Shown in pieces: positions 9,144 to 20,297 of a stretch of DNA of 64,000 nt. Position 1 is the stretch's first letter; every line of letters starts with the position of its first letter. The notes under the pieces were generated by a model. It was not told where the DNA came from. It made no database searches and saw nothing but the letters and a program-made list of their open reading frames with translations. The translations under genes and the position numbers were made by a program. The stretch comes from Haemophilus sputorum CCUG 13788 (lineage in GTDB: Bacteria > Pseudomonadota > Gammaproteobacteria > Enterobacterales > Pasteurellaceae), in contig NZ_AFNK01000035.1 of the NCBI RefSeq assembly GCF_000238795.1, positions 64,001 through 128,000 on the forward strand. Direction: 5' to 3'.

Positions 9144-10694
9144 TTATTTCGCAGATTGCTCAAAGTAGTATTTACCTGTTTTTAATGCACTTGGGCCAAG
9201 ACGACCAAATTTGAACATTAAATACATTTCTACTACGAGGAAAATAGTATATAAGCCACATAATAAGCCAATTGCTGTCCAAAGTTCTGCAACGCTTAAG
9301 TGTGATGCTGAAATACCGGTTGGCAATAACTCATATACCGCCCAAGGTTGGCGCGCATATTCTGCTAAGAACCAGCCTGATTCAATCGCAATCCATGGTA
9401 ATGGCATAGACCATAATACTGCTTTTAAGAACAGTTTATTTTTGCCTACTGTACCACGGAAGTTGAATAAGAAGGCTAAACCAATAATCACTGACATTAA
9501 CATACCAGAGCCAACCATCGCACGGAATGCCCAGAAGTTAGGACCTACTTTTGGAATAGTTGCATCTGCAGCTTTTAAAATTTGCTCTTCAGTTGCATTA
9601 GCAACATCTGGCGCATATTGTTTTAATAATAAGCCAAAACCAAGATCTTTTTGTACTGCTTTGAAGGCTGCTTTATCTTCTTCGCTATAGTTACCTGAAG
9701 TTAATTTTTCTAATAAAACAACTGCTTTCGCCCCTTCACGTACACGCTCAATATTTTCTTTACGAATATCGTTTAAACCTTTGATTTGTGTATCTAAAGA
9801 ACGTGTTGCAATTAAACCACCTAAATAAGGAATTTGAATTGCAAAATCGTTTTGGCGAGCTTGTGAATTTGGAATTGCAATCGCATTAAATGCCGCTGGC
9901 GCAGGATGAGTTTCCCATTCAGCTTCCATTGCAGCTAATTTAACTGGTTGAGCTTTACCAATTTCATAACCTGATTCATCACCCATTGCTAAAACGGCAA
10001 TAATAGCAAACAAACCGAAGCCTGCGCCTACTGAGAATGAACGTTTAGCAAAGCCTAAGTCACGACCTTTCAAAATATAATAAGCGCTAATACTTAATAC
10101 AAAAATTGCGCCACAGGTATAACCTGCTGTTACGGTATGTAAGAATTTACTTTGTGTTACCGGATTTAATAATAATTCGCTGAAGCTTGTCATTTCCATT
10201 CGCATAGTTTCAAAATTAAATTCTGAACCTACCGGGTTTTGCATCCAGCCATTTGCAACAAGAATCCACATCGCAGAGAAATTTGAACCAAATGCGACGC
10301 AATATGTTGCTAATAAATGTTTTTTCTTAGTAAGACGATCCCATCCAAAGAAGAATAAACCAACAAAGGTTGATTCTAAGAAGAATGCCATTAAACCTTC
10401 TAATGCTAAAGGTGCACCGAAGATATCACCAACATAGTGAGAATAATATGACCAGTTAGTTCCGAACTGGAATTCCATCGTAAGACCAGTTGTTACCCCT
10501 AGAGCAAAGTTAATACCAAATAACTTACCCCAGAATTTAGTCATATCTTTATAAACTTCTTTACCTGTGGTTACATAAAGTGTTTCCATCACAACGAGGA
10601 CGAAAGAAAGACCTAATGTAAGTGGCACAAATAAGAAGTGATAGAGTGCAGTTAAGGCAAACTGCAAACGAGAGAGTTCAACAAAGTCTAACAT
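9144..10694 (-). CDS. cydA: Cytochrome bd ubiquinol oxidase subunit I
   Basis: Haem-bearing subunit I of cytochrome bd, which reduces O2 at low oxygen using ubiquinol. From the ATG at 10694 it is 516 aa and starts [20 protein letters not shown], putting the haem b595 ligand at His19 as in E. coli. A TTG two codons upstream is less likely; AAGGGG lies 6 nt before this ATG. A long quinol-binding Q loop is present (about residues 250-390, [13 protein letters not shown] onward), which marks the long-loop subclass. First gene of cydAB-cydX-ybgE. Confidence 0.96.
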   Translation of the reverse strand: MLDFVELSRLQFALTALYHFLFVPLTLGLSFVLVVMETLYVTTGKEVYKDMTKFWGKLFGINFALGVTTGLTMEFQFGTNWSYYSHYVGDIFGAPLALEGLMAFFLESTFVGLFFFGWDRLTKKKHLLATYCVAFGSNFSAMWILVANGWMQNPVGSEFNFETMRMEMTSFSELLLNPVTQSKFLHTVTAGYTCGAIFVLSISAYYILKGRDLGFAKRSFSVGAGFGLFAIIAVLAMGDESGYEIGKAQPVKLAAMEAEWETHPAPAAFNAIAIPNSQARQNDFAIQIPYLGGLIATRSLDTQIKGLNDIRKENIERVREGAKAVVLLEKLTSGNYSEEDKAAFKAVQKDLGFGLLLKQYAPDVANATEEQILKAADATIPKVGPNFWAFRAMVGSGMLMSVIIGLAFLFNFRGTVGKNKLFLKAVLWSMPLPWIAIESGWFLAEYARQPWAVYELLPTGISASHLSVAELWTAIGLLCGLYTIFLVVEMYLMFKFGRLGPSALKTGKYYFEQSAK

Positions 10695-10704
10695 CTCCAA
10701 CCCC

Positions 10705-10754
10705 TTCTTTTATAAAAGAAATGAACGATTAGTTATTTGAAAAGTCAAATAACT
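10705..10754 (-). promoter_or_regulatory. Two palindromes in the cydA leader
   Basis: A perfect 16-bp palindrome TTCTTTTATAAAAGAA (10705-10720) abuts the cydA ribosome-binding site. Just upstream is a hairpin of AGTTATTTGA / TCAAATAACT with loop AAAG (10731-10754). The TTGA...TCAA spacing (4 nt) is too short for a standard FNR box (6 nt), so I do not call FNR. They could be operator sites or leader RNA structures. Confidence 0.55.
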
Positions 10755-11089
10755 ACCCATAAGACATAATAAAAGAAACTAGAATACCACATGAAATATG
10801 GAGTATTAAAAAAGTTTCATTAGATATTCTACTCCGAAATAGACAAAGAAAGAATAGCTGCACCGACCACTTTTTATATTTTTGAGATCTTTCTCACAAA
10901 ATTATCATTTTTTTTAGGTTAAAATATACCTTACTCTTTTCCTTGGTTTTTATTTTTAGATCAAAAAGATCCTAAAATTTACATATTTTTAATGACAAGC
11001 TGTTTAGTTTTTGTTAATCTCGTTCCGTTTTCTTGCTAATGAGAAGAAAACAAATATTTTTTAGCTATAATTATAAAAGGTAAAGCCTA
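10755..11089. other. Intergenic region between cydA and the small exported protein
   Basis: About 335 nt of very A/T-rich sequence between divergent genes. Apart from the cydA-side palindromes listed separately, I see a TATAAT at 11066-11071 just in front of the plus-strand gene, without a convincing -35. No open frame or RNA gene is supported. Confidence 0.5.
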
Positions 11090-11413
11090 ATGTTTAAAAA
11101 ATTTATCTTCTCTGTTTTTGCAAGCTCTTGTTTGTTTAGTTTGGCACATGCAGAAGTAAAAACTTCTTCATTAACAATGAGTAAACCAGCTGTTAGCGCA
11201 AAACTTCCAGCGCAATGTCAACAAATGTTTAACATTGCAGATAGTTTAGTGCGTGAAGCTGAAAGACAACCAGGTACGCACACGCAAGTGGCAAAAATGA
11301 AAAACAAACTTTCTGCAACTAAAAAACAAATTTTAGCGATGGAATCTGATTTACAACAAAAAAGCTGTGATAAAGGATTAACCACGTTAAATACCTTAAA
11401 GCAAAAACACTAA
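11090..11413 (+). CDS. Small exported protein with two cysteines, possibly DUF5339-like
   Basis: 107 aa with a clear signal peptide (MFKKFIFSVFASSCLFSLAHA, cleavage near residue 21). The mature part is short and helical with two cysteines (Cys43 and Cys93) that could form a disulfide in the periplasm. SD-like AAAGG lies about 10 nt upstream. It stands alone between divergent cydA and convergent queF and ends at a bidirectional terminator. It resembles the small two-Cys exported proteins of Pasteurellaceae grouped as DUF5339, from memory only. Function unknown. Confidence 0.72.
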   Translation: MFKKFIFSVFASSCLFSLAHAEVKTSSLTMSKPAVSAKLPAQCQQMFNIADSLVREAERQPGTHTQVAKMKNKLSATKKQILAMESDLQQKSCDKGLTTLNTLKQKH

Positions 11414-11430
11414 TTACCTAATCCCAATAT

Positions 11431-11459
11431 AAAAAAACCAAGCTTATGCTTGGTTTTTT
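11431..11459. terminator. Bidirectional Rho-independent terminator
   Basis: ACCAAGC / GCTTGGT stem with loop TTAT, flanked by an A run (11431-11437) and a T run (11454-11459). It serves the plus-strand small exported gene and the convergent queF. Confidence 0.85.
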
Positions 11460-11493
11460 ATTTTCTAATTACACTTTTTTCTATCACACTCTA

Positions 11494-12333
11494 TTACTGA
11501 CGAGCCATTCTTAAATTTTGCGGTAAATCTTCAAAGTTAGAACGAAATGGGTTGATATCTAATCCACCACGTCTAGTATAACGAGCATAAACAGTCAACT
11601 TGTCTGGTTTAGCAAACTGCATTAAATCGGTAAAAATACGCTCTACACACTGTTCATGAAATTCATTATGTTCCCGGAAAGAAACTAAATAACGCAGTAA
11701 TTTTTCACGATTTAATCGCTTGCCTTGATAATGAATTTGCACGCTTCCCCAGTCTGGTTGGCTGGTAATTAAGCAATTAGATTTAAGCAAATGGCTGACT
11801 AACGTTTCTTCCACTACCTCGCCTTCAGCAACATCTGACAGATAGTCATTAGAGAAGCTATAATCGCTAATGGTAATATCTTGTTCATCAATGCATTCAC
11901 CAGCAAAATCGACAATTTGCTGTCCACGGTAATCAGATAATTTGCAAATTTTTACTGAAACTTGACCGCTTGCACACTGACTTAAATCTTGCATAATCGT
12001 TTGTTGAACCTGCCCAATTGATTCAAATTTGGTTTGGTTGAAACTGTTTAAATAAAGCTTAAAACTCTTTGATTCAATTAAATTTTCACTACGAAAATCT
12101 ACTGCTACATCTGCAATCGCCACCTGTGGTAAGCCATTTGAATTGAGCCAAGAAAGCTCATAACAAGTCCAAATATCAGCACCACGATCAAACGGTTGGT
12201 GTTCAGTAATGCCTAATCCATCACGATTTAATTTTCTTGGCACACCTTGTAATAAACTTGGGTCATAGGTTGTTTTATAGTCAGTTTTTTGCCCTAATTT
12301 TAAACCTAATAAACTTTTATCTTCGTAATTCAC
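11494..12333 (-). CDS. queF: NADPH-dependent 7-cyano-7-deazaguanine reductase QueF
   Basis: Reduces preQ0 to preQ1 in queuosine biosynthesis. 279 aa, the long tandem T-fold (YqeF-type) form. Visible motifs: [15 protein letters not shown] (QueF signature), and [21 protein letters not shown] with the catalytic cysteine that attacks the nitrile. The C-terminal [17 protein letters not shown] is also conserved. It is followed by gmhB upstream on the same strand at a 34-nt gap. Confidence 0.95.
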   Translation of the reverse strand: MNYEDKSLLGLKLGQKTDYKTTYDPSLLQGVPRKLNRDGLGITEHQPFDRGADIWTCYELSWLNSNGLPQVAIADVAVDFRSENLIESKSFKLYLNSFNQTKFESIGQVQQTIMQDLSQCASGQVSVKICKLSDYRGQQIVDFAGECIDEQDITISDYSFSNDYLSDVAEGEVVEETLVSHLLKSNCLITSQPDWGSVQIHYQGKRLNREKLLRYLVSFREHNEFHEQCVERIFTDLMQFAKPDKLTVYARYTRRGGLDINPFRSNFEDLPQNLRMARQ

Positions 12334-12367
12334 ACTCTCTCCTTTTATTTTGAATCTTTTTTCTGAA

Positions 12368-12916
12368 TTATTTGATATAGCGAACTAAATCAACCACGCT
12401 ATCTAACACTAAATCTGCTTTTGCCTCACCTTCAGCTATCATAGGCTTACCCGTTTTGACCAACACTTTAGTTTTCACGCCCGCAGCTTCTGCAGCTAAT
12501 AAATCTTCTAATTTATCGCCTACCATATAAGATTGCTTAGGATCGATATTTAAATCTTTAATCGCCTCTAAAAACATTCCCGCTTTCGGCTTGCGACAAT
12601 CGCACTCTGCTTTAAACTCGCCTTTTCCTTCAGGATGATGCGGACAATAATAAATACCATCTAACACTACACCATAATCTTCATCTAAAGACCAATCCAT
12701 CCATTCAGTCAGTTGATGAAATTGTGCCTCTGAAAAATAACCACGCGCAATACCAGATTGATTAGTTACCAACACCAATAAATAACCTTTATCTTGTAGC
12801 TGTTTTAATGCTTTACCTACGCCTTCAATAAATTGAAAGTCATCAATTTTATGTACATAGCCGTGATCGACATTAATTGTGCCATCTCGATCTAAAAAAA
12901 TTGCCTTGTTAGCCAT
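12368..12916 (-). CDS. gmhB: D-glycero-beta-D-manno-heptose-1,7-bisphosphate 7-phosphatase
   Basis: HAD-family phosphatase that removes the 7-phosphate in ADP-heptose synthesis for the LOS inner core. The DRDGT nucleophile motif is at residues 9-13. A zinc-binding Cys/His cluster (CPHHPEG...CDCRKPK) and the later KxxD-type [10 protein letters not shown] are typical. 182 aa, normal length. Its start overlaps the end of bcp by 8 bp, so the two are probably translated from one message. Confidence 0.95.
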   Translation of the reverse strand: MANKAIFLDRDGTINVDHGYVHKIDDFQFIEGVGKALKQLQDKGYLLVLVTNQSGIARGYFSEAQFHQLTEWMDWSLDEDYGVVLDGIYYCPHHPEGKGEFKAECDCRKPKAGMFLEAIKDLNIDPKQSYMVGDKLEDLLAAEAAGVKTKVLVKTGKPMIAEGEAKADLVLDSVVDLVRYIK

Positions 12917-13385
12917 GCTGTTTTCCTTTTAAGAAATCCACCACAATTTGATGATGCTCGCTAGTTTTAAATTTATCAAATACTGCTTCAATCACACCTT
13001 TTTCATCAACTAAAAAACTGATGCGATGAATACCATCATAGGTTTTTCCCATAAATTTCTTTTCACCCCAGACACCAAAAGCCTCTGCGACTTGATGATC
13101 AGGATCAGAAAGCAAAGTGAAATTTAGCGCTTTTTTCTCTGCAAATTGGGCTAATTTTTTCGGTAAATCAGGGCTAATACCTAAAACTTCTACATTTAAT
13201 GCTTTTAATTCAGATTGGCTATCGCGCAAACCACAGGCTTGTGTAGTACATCCCGGCGTTAAAGCTTTCGGATAGAAATAAACCAAGACTTTTTTACCTG
13301 TAAATTCTGCAAGACTGACTTTTTGTTCTGCTTGATTTAATAAACTAAATTCTGGTGCTTTTGCACCTACTGTTAATCGATTCAT
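12909..13385 (-). CDS. bcp: Thioredoxin-dependent peroxiredoxin Bcp
   Basis: Cytoplasmic peroxiredoxin (thiol peroxidase) of the BCP/PrxQ group. The active-site motif [15 protein letters not shown] carries both the peroxidatic cysteine and, five residues later, the resolving cysteine. I take the ATG at 13385 ([13 protein letters not shown], 158 aa) because GGAGAG lies directly upstream; a GTG four codons earlier falls within that site. It overlaps gmhB. Confidence 0.93.
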   Translation of the reverse strand: MNRLTVGAKAPEFSLLNQAEQKVSLAEFTGKKVLVYFYPKALTPGCTTQACGLRDSQSELKALNVEVLGISPDLPKKLAQFAEKKALNFTLLSDPDHQVAEAFGVWGEKKFMGKTYDGIHRISFLVDEKGVIEAVFDKFKTSEHHQIVVDFLKGKQHG

Positions 13386-13420
13386 TTTTCTCTCCACACT
13401 TTTTTTTGTACTATTTTAGC

Positions 13421-14581
13421 TTAATCCGCCAAAAAGGCCTCTAATAATTCATTTAAAAAGAGCTTACCATGCTCAGTAATTTGCCAATGGCTCGCATTTT
13501 CTGTGATGTAATTCTGTGTTAATGCCCAATCCATTGTAGGGCGAACAACTGTTTCGTTTAAGCCAGTATAAGCCTCAAACTCCGATTTTGGCACAGCTTC
13601 TAACAAACGAAAACGATTCATGAAAAATTCAAAAGGACGATCTGCAAATTCAATTTGTTCTTGGTGGTAACGATATTCGCCACGCATATAACCTTTAGGA
13701 TGCTTCGTTTTACTAAAACGATAAATTTCGCCAGTTGGAAAAGTAATTTTTCCATGTGCTCCACAACCAATGGCTAAATAATCGCCAAAACGCCAATAAT
13801 TTAAATTATGTTGGCATTGAAAACCTTTTTTCGCATAAGCAGAAGTTTCATATTGTTCGTAGCCTGCGCGAGTCAGCAACTGATGTCCTTGTTCAAAAAT
13901 TTCCCACAATGCATCATCATCCGGCAAAGTCGGTTTACGATAATAAAACATGGTATTCGGTTCAATGGTGAGCTGATACCACGAAAGATGTGGCGGGTTT
14001 AACGCAATGCCTGTTTCTAAATCTGCTAACGCCTGTTGCACCGATTGATTTGGCAAACCATGCATTAAATCAATATTAAAGCTCTTAAGCCCTGATTTTG
14101 CAGAATCTTGCGCAAATTTGACCGCTTGTATTGCTTCTTGGCTATCGTGAATACGCCCTAGCTTCAATAATTTTTCTGGTTCAAAGCTTTGAATCCCCAT
14201 TGAAATACGGGTAACGCCGCCTTCTGCATATCCTAAAAAACGCGCTGCTTCTGCCGTTCCTGGGTTTGCTTCTAGCGTGATTTCAATATGCGGTTCAAAA
14301 GCAATGCGTTTTTCCACTTCTTTTAATAAATAAGCGATGCCTTCTGCCGAAAAAAGGCTAGGTGTTCCGCCACCAATAAAAATAGAGTGGATTTTTCGAT
14401 GCCCAATTGCGGCTTGGTAAGCGGTTAAATCTTGCGACAAATCTGCAAGCAAATGTTGAATATATTCCGCCTCAGGAATCAGGCCTTTTTGCGCGTGCGA
14501 GTTAAAATCGCAATAGGGGCATTTTTGCACACACCAAGGAATATGAATATAAAGGCTAAGTGGCGGCGGAGTTAATTGCAC
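13421..14581 (-). CDS. hemW: Radical SAM haem chaperone HemW
   Basis: Formerly annotated as oxygen-independent coproporphyrinogen III oxidase-like; HemW proteins bind and transfer haem. The radical SAM cluster motif CVQKCPYC is at residues 17-24 (CxxxCxxC), followed by the additional Cys-less FNSH of HemW rather than HemN. 386 aa fits HemW, shorter than HemN. The start is GTG at 14581, preceded by AGGA; no in-frame ATG fits the conserved N-terminus. Confidence 0.93.
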   Translation of the reverse strand: MQLTPPPLSLYIHIPWCVQKCPYCDFNSHAQKGLIPEAEYIQHLLADLSQDLTAYQAAIGHRKIHSIFIGGGTPSLFSAEGIAYLLKEVEKRIAFEPHIEITLEANPGTAEAARFLGYAEGGVTRISMGIQSFEPEKLLKLGRIHDSQEAIQAVKFAQDSAKSGLKSFNIDLMHGLPNQSVQQALADLETGIALNPPHLSWYQLTIEPNTMFYYRKPTLPDDDALWEIFEQGHQLLTRAGYEQYETSAYAKKGFQCQHNLNYWRFGDYLAIGCGAHGKITFPTGEIYRFSKTKHPKGYMRGEYRYHQEQIEFADRPFEFFMNRFRLLEAVPKSEFEAYTGLNETVVRPTMDWALTQNYITENASHWQITEHGKLFLNELLEAFLAD

Positions 14582-14614
14582 AACATCTTCCTAATTAAAT
14601 GAGGTTATAAAGAG

Positions 14615-14639
14615 AAAAGGCGTATTTGCTACGCCTTTT
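14615..14639. terminator. Terminator-like hairpin in the hemW-sdaA divergent gap
   Basis: 10-bp perfect stem AAAAGGCGTA / TACGCCTTTT with loop TTTGC, followed by T runs in both directions. It lies in the leader of hemW, upstream of sdaA, where no gene is expected to end. It could be an attenuator of hemW or the end of a short RNA. Confidence 0.6.
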
Positions 14640-14797
14640 TAAACAGAGCTTAATTTGCCCTAAATTCCTTGCTTGATTTTAGCAAAAATCTCTCTAGCAC
14701 AGAATAAAAACCTACGTATTTTTCTGCATAAAATAGAAATTTGCAGTAAAATACCGCCCTTTTTGTTTGTCTTCATTTTTCTTTTAAATGGATGTCT

Positions 14798-16177
14798 ATG
14801 ATTAGTGTTTTTGATATGTTTAAAGTGGGCATTGGCCCTTCTAGTTCCCATACTGTCGGCCCAATGAAAGCCGCAAAAGCGTTTATTGATGAACTTGCCG
14901 CTTGCAAATTATTAGCCAAAACTGACCGCTTGTTGGTGGATGTTTACGGTTCGCTTTCGCTGACTGGGCGCGGACATAACACAGATACGGCTATCATTAT
15001 GGGCTTAATGGGCTATTTACCGCATTATGTGGAAATTGATCGTATCGACCAAGTGATAAACACTTTAAAGCAAAATCACCAATTAACCCTTAATGAAGCA
15101 CAACCTGAACAAGCAAAATCTATCGCTTTTGATTTTTATGCAGATATGCCGTTTCATTATGAATTTTTACCTCGTCATGAAAATGCAATGAAAATCAGTG
15201 CTTTTGTTGAAGGTCAATTATTACTAGAAAAAACCTACTATTCGATTGGTGGTGGCTTTATCGTTGATGATGAACATTTTAATCAAGCGACACAATCTGA
15301 CATCCAAGTACCCTTTCCATATAAGCACGCTGAAGATCTGTTAAAACATTGCCAAAATGAAGGATTGCCCCTCTCAAGTTTAATGTGGCGTAACGAAATA
15401 GCTCTTCGACCAAAAGAAGAGGTTTCAGCTTATTTAGCACATATTTGGCAAACGATGGAAGCCTGTATTCAACGTGGATTACATACAGAAGGTTTATTAC
15501 CAGGCAACTTAAAAGTCGTGCGTCGCGCCCCTTCTTTACGTCGTACATTAGAGGCAACCAGTAAATTTAACCAAGATCCAATGCAAATTATCGACTGGGT
15601 AAATATGTTTGCTCTCGCAGTCAATGAAGAGAATGCCGCTGGGGGACGAGTCGTAACAGCCCCAACTAATGGCGCATGCGGGATTGTGCCAGCAGTACTT
15701 GCCTACTATCAACAATTTATTGCGCCACTTAATGCAGAAACTATTGAACGCTACCTTCTCGCAACCAGTGCTATCGGGTCGCTTTATAAAATGAACGCCT
15801 CAATTTCTGGCGCTGAAGTTGGCTGTCAAGGCGAAGTGGGTGTGGCTTGTTCTATGGCTGCAGCGGGCTTAACTGAAATTATGGGAGGCACACCAGATCA
15901 AGTTTGTATTGCGGCAGAAATTGCCATGGAACATAACCTGGGTTTAACTTGCGATCCTGTGGGTGGTCAAGTTCAAGTGCCATGTATTGAACGTAATGCT
16001 ATTGCCTCTGTCAAAGCAATCAACGCTAGCCGCATGGCGCTACGCCTAACTTCTCAGCCCCGCGTGACTTTAGATAAAGTCATTGAAACCATGTATGAAA
16101 CGGGTAAAGATATGAATGCAAAATACCGCGAAACTTCAACCGGTGGTTTAGCTATCAAAATCTTACCTTGCGACTAA
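14798..16177 (+). CDS. sdaA: L-serine dehydratase (4Fe-4S)
   Basis: Iron-sulfur enzyme that deaminates L-serine to pyruvate and ammonia. 459 aa from the ATG at 14798 ([19 protein letters not shown]); another ATG two codons earlier is equally possible because neither has a strong ribosome-binding site. Conserved stretches: [13 protein letters not shown] near the N-terminus, [15 protein letters not shown], and [21 protein letters not shown], with the cluster cysteines. Single-domain fused alpha/beta form as in E. coli. It ends in a clear terminator. Confidence 0.95.
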   Translation: MISVFDMFKVGIGPSSSHTVGPMKAAKAFIDELAACKLLAKTDRLLVDVYGSLSLTGRGHNTDTAIIMGLMGYLPHYVEIDRIDQVINTLKQNHQLTLNEAQPEQAKSIAFDFYADMPFHYEFLPRHENAMKISAFVEGQLLLEKTYYSIGGGFIVDDEHFNQATQSDIQVPFPYKHAEDLLKHCQNEGLPLSSLMWRNEIALRPKEEVSAYLAHIWQTMEACIQRGLHTEGLLPGNLKVVRRAPSLRRTLEATSKFNQDPMQIIDWVNMFALAVNEENAAGGRVVTAPTNGACGIVPAVLAYYQQFIAPLNAETIERYLLATSAIGSLYKMNASISGAEVGCQGEVGVACSMAAAGLTEIMGGTPDQVCIAAEIAMEHNLGLTCDPVGGQVQVPCIERNAIASVKAINASRMALRLTSQPRVTLDKVIETMYETGKDMNAKYRETSTGGLAIKILPCD

Positions 16178-16183
16178 ATGGAA

Positions 16184-16218
16184 AAAGCCCCGAAGTGCTC
16201 TTCCGCATTCGGGGCTTT
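16184..16218 (+). terminator. Rho-independent terminator of sdaA
   Basis: 11-bp stem AAAGCCCCGAA / TTCGGGGCTTT, 13-nt loop, a few nt after the sdaA stop. The T run after it is short, but the stem is GC-rich. Confidence 0.75.
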
Positions 16219-16270
16219 ATGTTACAAGCGGTCTGTTTTTGCCAGATATTTGCAAAATGACTACTTAATA

Positions 16271-16942
16271 TTACCGCTTACCTTTCATCAAATGTTCACT
16301 TTTCCAACCCTCACTAGTTAGAATCAATGCCATTCTTTGTTGACCTTCAACTTTATTAGCGCTACGACCTTTAAATAGCTCAGAAAATTTTGGATCAGCA
16401 GCCCAGTCTGCTAAATCGCTCACTTTAACTGTATAATCTACACGAGAAAATTTCATTCCCATTGCTTCAGCTGGTTCTGTGAATATCCCAACTTGATCTA
16501 AAGTCACTTTCCCTGTGCAAAGTTTATTTCCCCAAAATCTGTCTTTTATCACCAAATAACTTTTTAATTTCTCTGTTGGAGAATAAACTTTTGCACTTTC
16601 AGTAGATGATCCACCCAATATATCTTTTACACTAATTGATTGTGTTTCCTCCGTAAACAACCCTTTTTCCGCCAAATAAGTTGCTTGTTTAACACTATCT
16701 TCATATAACGATTTAAATTGGCCAGATATAGGATAAACGACTTGTTCCTCGTTATTTAATGATGACTCTATTGGTAATTTAAAACTTGACTTTGGATAAG
16801 CAATACAAACTGCTGGCTGTGTATCAAGGTATTCTGAAATCGCTTTGCCAAAGTTTTCTTTATTGGCCTCTTTTGGATCATTACAGGCTGTTAAGACTAA
16901 ACTCAATGCCGCAGTTGAGGCTAACAATGTTTTTTTGAACAT
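16271..16942 (-). CDS. Lipoprotein of unknown function
   Basis: 223 aa with a lipoprotein signal peptide, lipobox LTAC at Cys20. The mature protein is soluble with two further cysteines (VCIAYP at about residue 46 and KLCTGK at about 141), possibly a disulfide. Residue +2 after Cys is Asn, so it is likely sent to the outer membrane. No catalytic motif recognised. Convergent with sdaA. Similar proteins occur in Pasteurellaceae, but I cannot name a family. Confidence 0.75.
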   Translation of the reverse strand: MFKKTLLASTAALSLVLTACNDPKEANKENFGKAISEYLDTQPAVCIAYPKSSFKLPIESSLNNEEQVVYPISGQFKSLYEDSVKQATYLAEKGLFTEETQSISVKDILGGSSTESAKVYSPTEKLKSYLVIKDRFWGNKLCTGKVTLDQVGIFTEPAEAMGMKFSRVDYTVKVSDLADWAADPKFSELFKGRSANKVEGQQRMALILTSEGWKSEHLMKGKR

Positions 16943-17010
16943 TTAAATCTCCTTGTGAAATTAGAATATCACCAGCATTATTGAATAAAATCATCATATC
17001 TGCCAAGCTA

Positions 17011-17048
17011 AAAATAAAAAATCGCCCTAAATTTTCATTTAGGGCGAT
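17011..17048 (-). terminator. Rho-independent terminator of argG
   Basis: 12-bp stem ATCGCCCTAAAT / ATTTAGGGCGAT with loop TTTC (17021-17048), followed on the minus strand by TTTTTATTTTT (17011-17020). Confidence 0.88.
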
Positions 17049-17065
17049 AAGCGATCATAAGCTTA

Positions 17066-18415
<1,350 letters not shown>

Positions 18416-18436
18416 TTATGATGAATGAAAAGTCAC

Positions 18437-18452
18437 CCGCAAACGTTTGCGA
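18437..18452. promoter_or_regulatory. PurR-like operator upstream of argG
   Basis: 16-mer CCGCAAACGTTTGCGA contains a perfect 14-bp palindrome CGCAAACGTTTGCG, identical to the core of the PurR box. It lies 40 bp before the argG start, in the gap to the divergent DUF218 gene. Other LacI-family regulators bind related sites, so PurR is the leading but not the only candidate. Confidence 0.6.
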
Positions 18453-18563
18453 ATGGCAAAACTGGTTTATTCTATTAGAAAAAAAGAGAAATTTCATCTA
18501 AAATTTGAGCTATTCTGGATTTGCAAATCCATTTTAAAATTCGACCGCTTGTTAAACGACTTT

Positions 18564-19133
18564 ATGAAAAAATTGCTTTATAAATTTAGATATCCACTCA
18601 TTGCTTTCGCCATTTGGCTAGGCGCGCACATCACTTACGCTACCATTGATGGTTTAACTGATCACCAAACCAATGCTGATGTAGCCATTGTTTTTGGCAA
18701 TAAAGTCAATGAAGATGGAACACTCTCTACTCGCTTACAAGCGCGCCTTGATCAAGCTGTTGCTATATACCAAGCCAAACGAGTGCCCGCAATTATTGTC
18801 AGTGGTGGTTTTGGCAAAGAAGGTTTCTGGGAAGGGGATAAAATGCAGGAATACTTGCTTTCACAAGGCATTCCTCAGTCAGCAATTATTGTGGATAATT
18901 ATGGCAATGACACAGAATTGACAGTAAAAAACAGCTTAGCCATTATGCAACCAAAGGGCTGGCATTCGGCTATTTCCGTGTCACAATTCTTTCATCAAAC
19001 CCGAATTAAAATGCTCTATCGCAAAGCAGGTTTCACACAAATTGAAAGTAGCAGCCCTTATTTTTTCGCTTTTGGTGATGGTTATTCCAGCTTACGCGAA
19101 TTTATCGGCTTTTATGTTGAATGGTTGAAATAA
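18564..19133 (+). CDS. DUF218 (YdcF/SanA-like) envelope protein
   Basis: 189 aa from the ATG at 18564 (MKKLLYKFRYPLIAFAIWLG), with a single N-terminal membrane anchor and a DUF218 domain: ADVAIVFGNKVNEDGTLSTRLQARLDQA, then IIVSGG and NTELTVKNS-type motif (DTELTVKNS). Proteins of this family (SanA, ElyC, YdcF) act in envelope integrity; the precise substrate is unknown. A longer frame upstream would run across the argG operator region and is unlikely. A USS lies just before the start. The heptosyltransferase begins 23 nt downstream. Confidence 0.8.
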   Translation: MKKLLYKFRYPLIAFAIWLGAHITYATIDGLTDHQTNADVAIVFGNKVNEDGTLSTRLQARLDQAVAIYQAKRVPAIIVSGGFGKEGFWEGDKMQEYLLSQGIPQSAIIVDNYGNDTELTVKNSLAIMQPKGWHSAISVSQFFHQTRIKMLYRKAGFTQIESSSPYFFAFGDGYSSLREFIGFYVEWLK

Positions 19134-19156
19134 TTCTAGAAGAAAAAGATAACGAA

Positions 19157-20200
19157 ATGAATAATATGAAAAAAATTCTTGTCGTCCGTAACGATAAAAT
19201 CGGCGATTTTATGGTGTGTTTTCCAGCATTTGCGATGCTTAAACAATCTCTGCCAGATATTGAAATTACTGCGCTTGTACCGAGCTATACGGAGCCACTT
19301 GCAAGGCTTTGTCCGTCTATTGATCATGTCATTGTAGATTGTGCTGATAAAAAAGATTTCGCAGCATTTAAGCAGCTTCTTAATACCATTAAAGCAGAGA
19401 AATTTGATGCGATGATTTCTTTTGTCTCTGACTGGCATAATGCGAAATTAGCTTGGCAAAGTGGCATTAAATTCCGTTTAGCACCGGCGACCAAAATTTT
19501 TCAATTTTTATATAACCACCGATTAACTCAGCGTCGCTCACAATCTGCGAAAGCTGAATCCGAATATAATTTAGATTTAGCGCGTGCATTTCTGACTAAG
19601 CAAGGTATTAAAGTCATTGAACCAACCCCACCTTATTTGCAATTTAGTGCAGATGAAATTGAAGCTCAAAAAGCCAAATTAGCAAAAAATCTGCAAATTT
19701 CAACCGCTTGTAAATGGCTTTTCGTGCATAGTTCGACTGGTGGTTCTGCAAGTAGCCTTACCTTGGAACAATATGCTGAATTGATCAATAAAATTTGTGC
19801 GCAATATCCGTGTGAAGTCATATTAACTGCAGGAAAAGGTGAAAGTGAACGCGCGCAACAACTGGCAGCTAAACTTCATCAAAAAGCAGCAATTTATGAT
19901 AAAAATGAAGGTTTGGCAGACTTTAGTCTCGCTATTGCTTGTGCAGATCTTTTTATTGCTGGCTCAACTGGCCCACTCCATATTGCGGGTGCCTTGAATG
20001 TGCCAACTATCGGCTTTTATCCAAGTCGCCTCTCTGCTCAGCCACAACGTTGGCGGCCAATTAATGCAGAAGATCGCCATTTGGCATTTATGCCACCGCT
20101 AGCAAAAACAAAAGCGGAACAAATGAATTTATCCCTCATCTCAATTTCTGATGCTTTAACTACTATTTTGCCGTTTGTTGCCAAACATTGGCAAATGTAA
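19157..20200 (+). CDS. LOS heptosyltransferase family protein (GT9)
   Basis: Glycosyltransferase family 9, ADP-heptose:LPS heptosyltransferase type. From ATG 19157 (MNNMKKILVVRNDKIGDFMV) it is 347 aa. N-terminal RNDKIGDFMVCFPAF and the C-terminal AGSTGPLHIAGALNVPTIGFYP are the donor-binding signatures of the family. It resembles HI0523 of H. influenzae more than the main-chain WaaC/WaaF, from memory. The upstream DUF218 gene is close, so co-transcription is likely. Confidence 0.85.
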   Translation: MNNMKKILVVRNDKIGDFMVCFPAFAMLKQSLPDIEITALVPSYTEPLARLCPSIDHVIVDCADKKDFAAFKQLLNTIKAEKFDAMISFVSDWHNAKLAWQSGIKFRLAPATKIFQFLYNHRLTQRRSQSAKAESEYNLDLARAFLTKQGIKVIEPTPPYLQFSADEIEAQKAKLAKNLQISTACKWLFVHSSTGGSASSLTLEQYAELINKICAQYPCEVILTAGKGESERAQQLAAKLHQKAAIYDKNEGLADFSLAIACADLFIAGSTGPLHIAGALNVPTIGFYPSRLSAQPQRWRPINAEDRHLAFMPPLAKTKAEQMNLSLISISDALTTILPFVAKHWQM

Positions 20201-20297
20201 AGCTAAAAAACTAAACGTAAATCCCCTTTTTAAGCATGGAATATGACGCTATTTTGATCTAGAATAGCGCCTTTATTTTGCTCAACGAAAAAGAATT

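Noticed and set aside
11090..11413. Second cytochrome b562-like protein
   Set aside because: It has two cysteines and no paired Met/His arrangement at the ends, unlike the protein at 53836.
14660..14851. 63-codon minus-strand frame across the sdaA start
   Set aside because: It overlaps the sdaA 5' end and has no family-like sequence. The basic peptide looks random for A/T-rich DNA.
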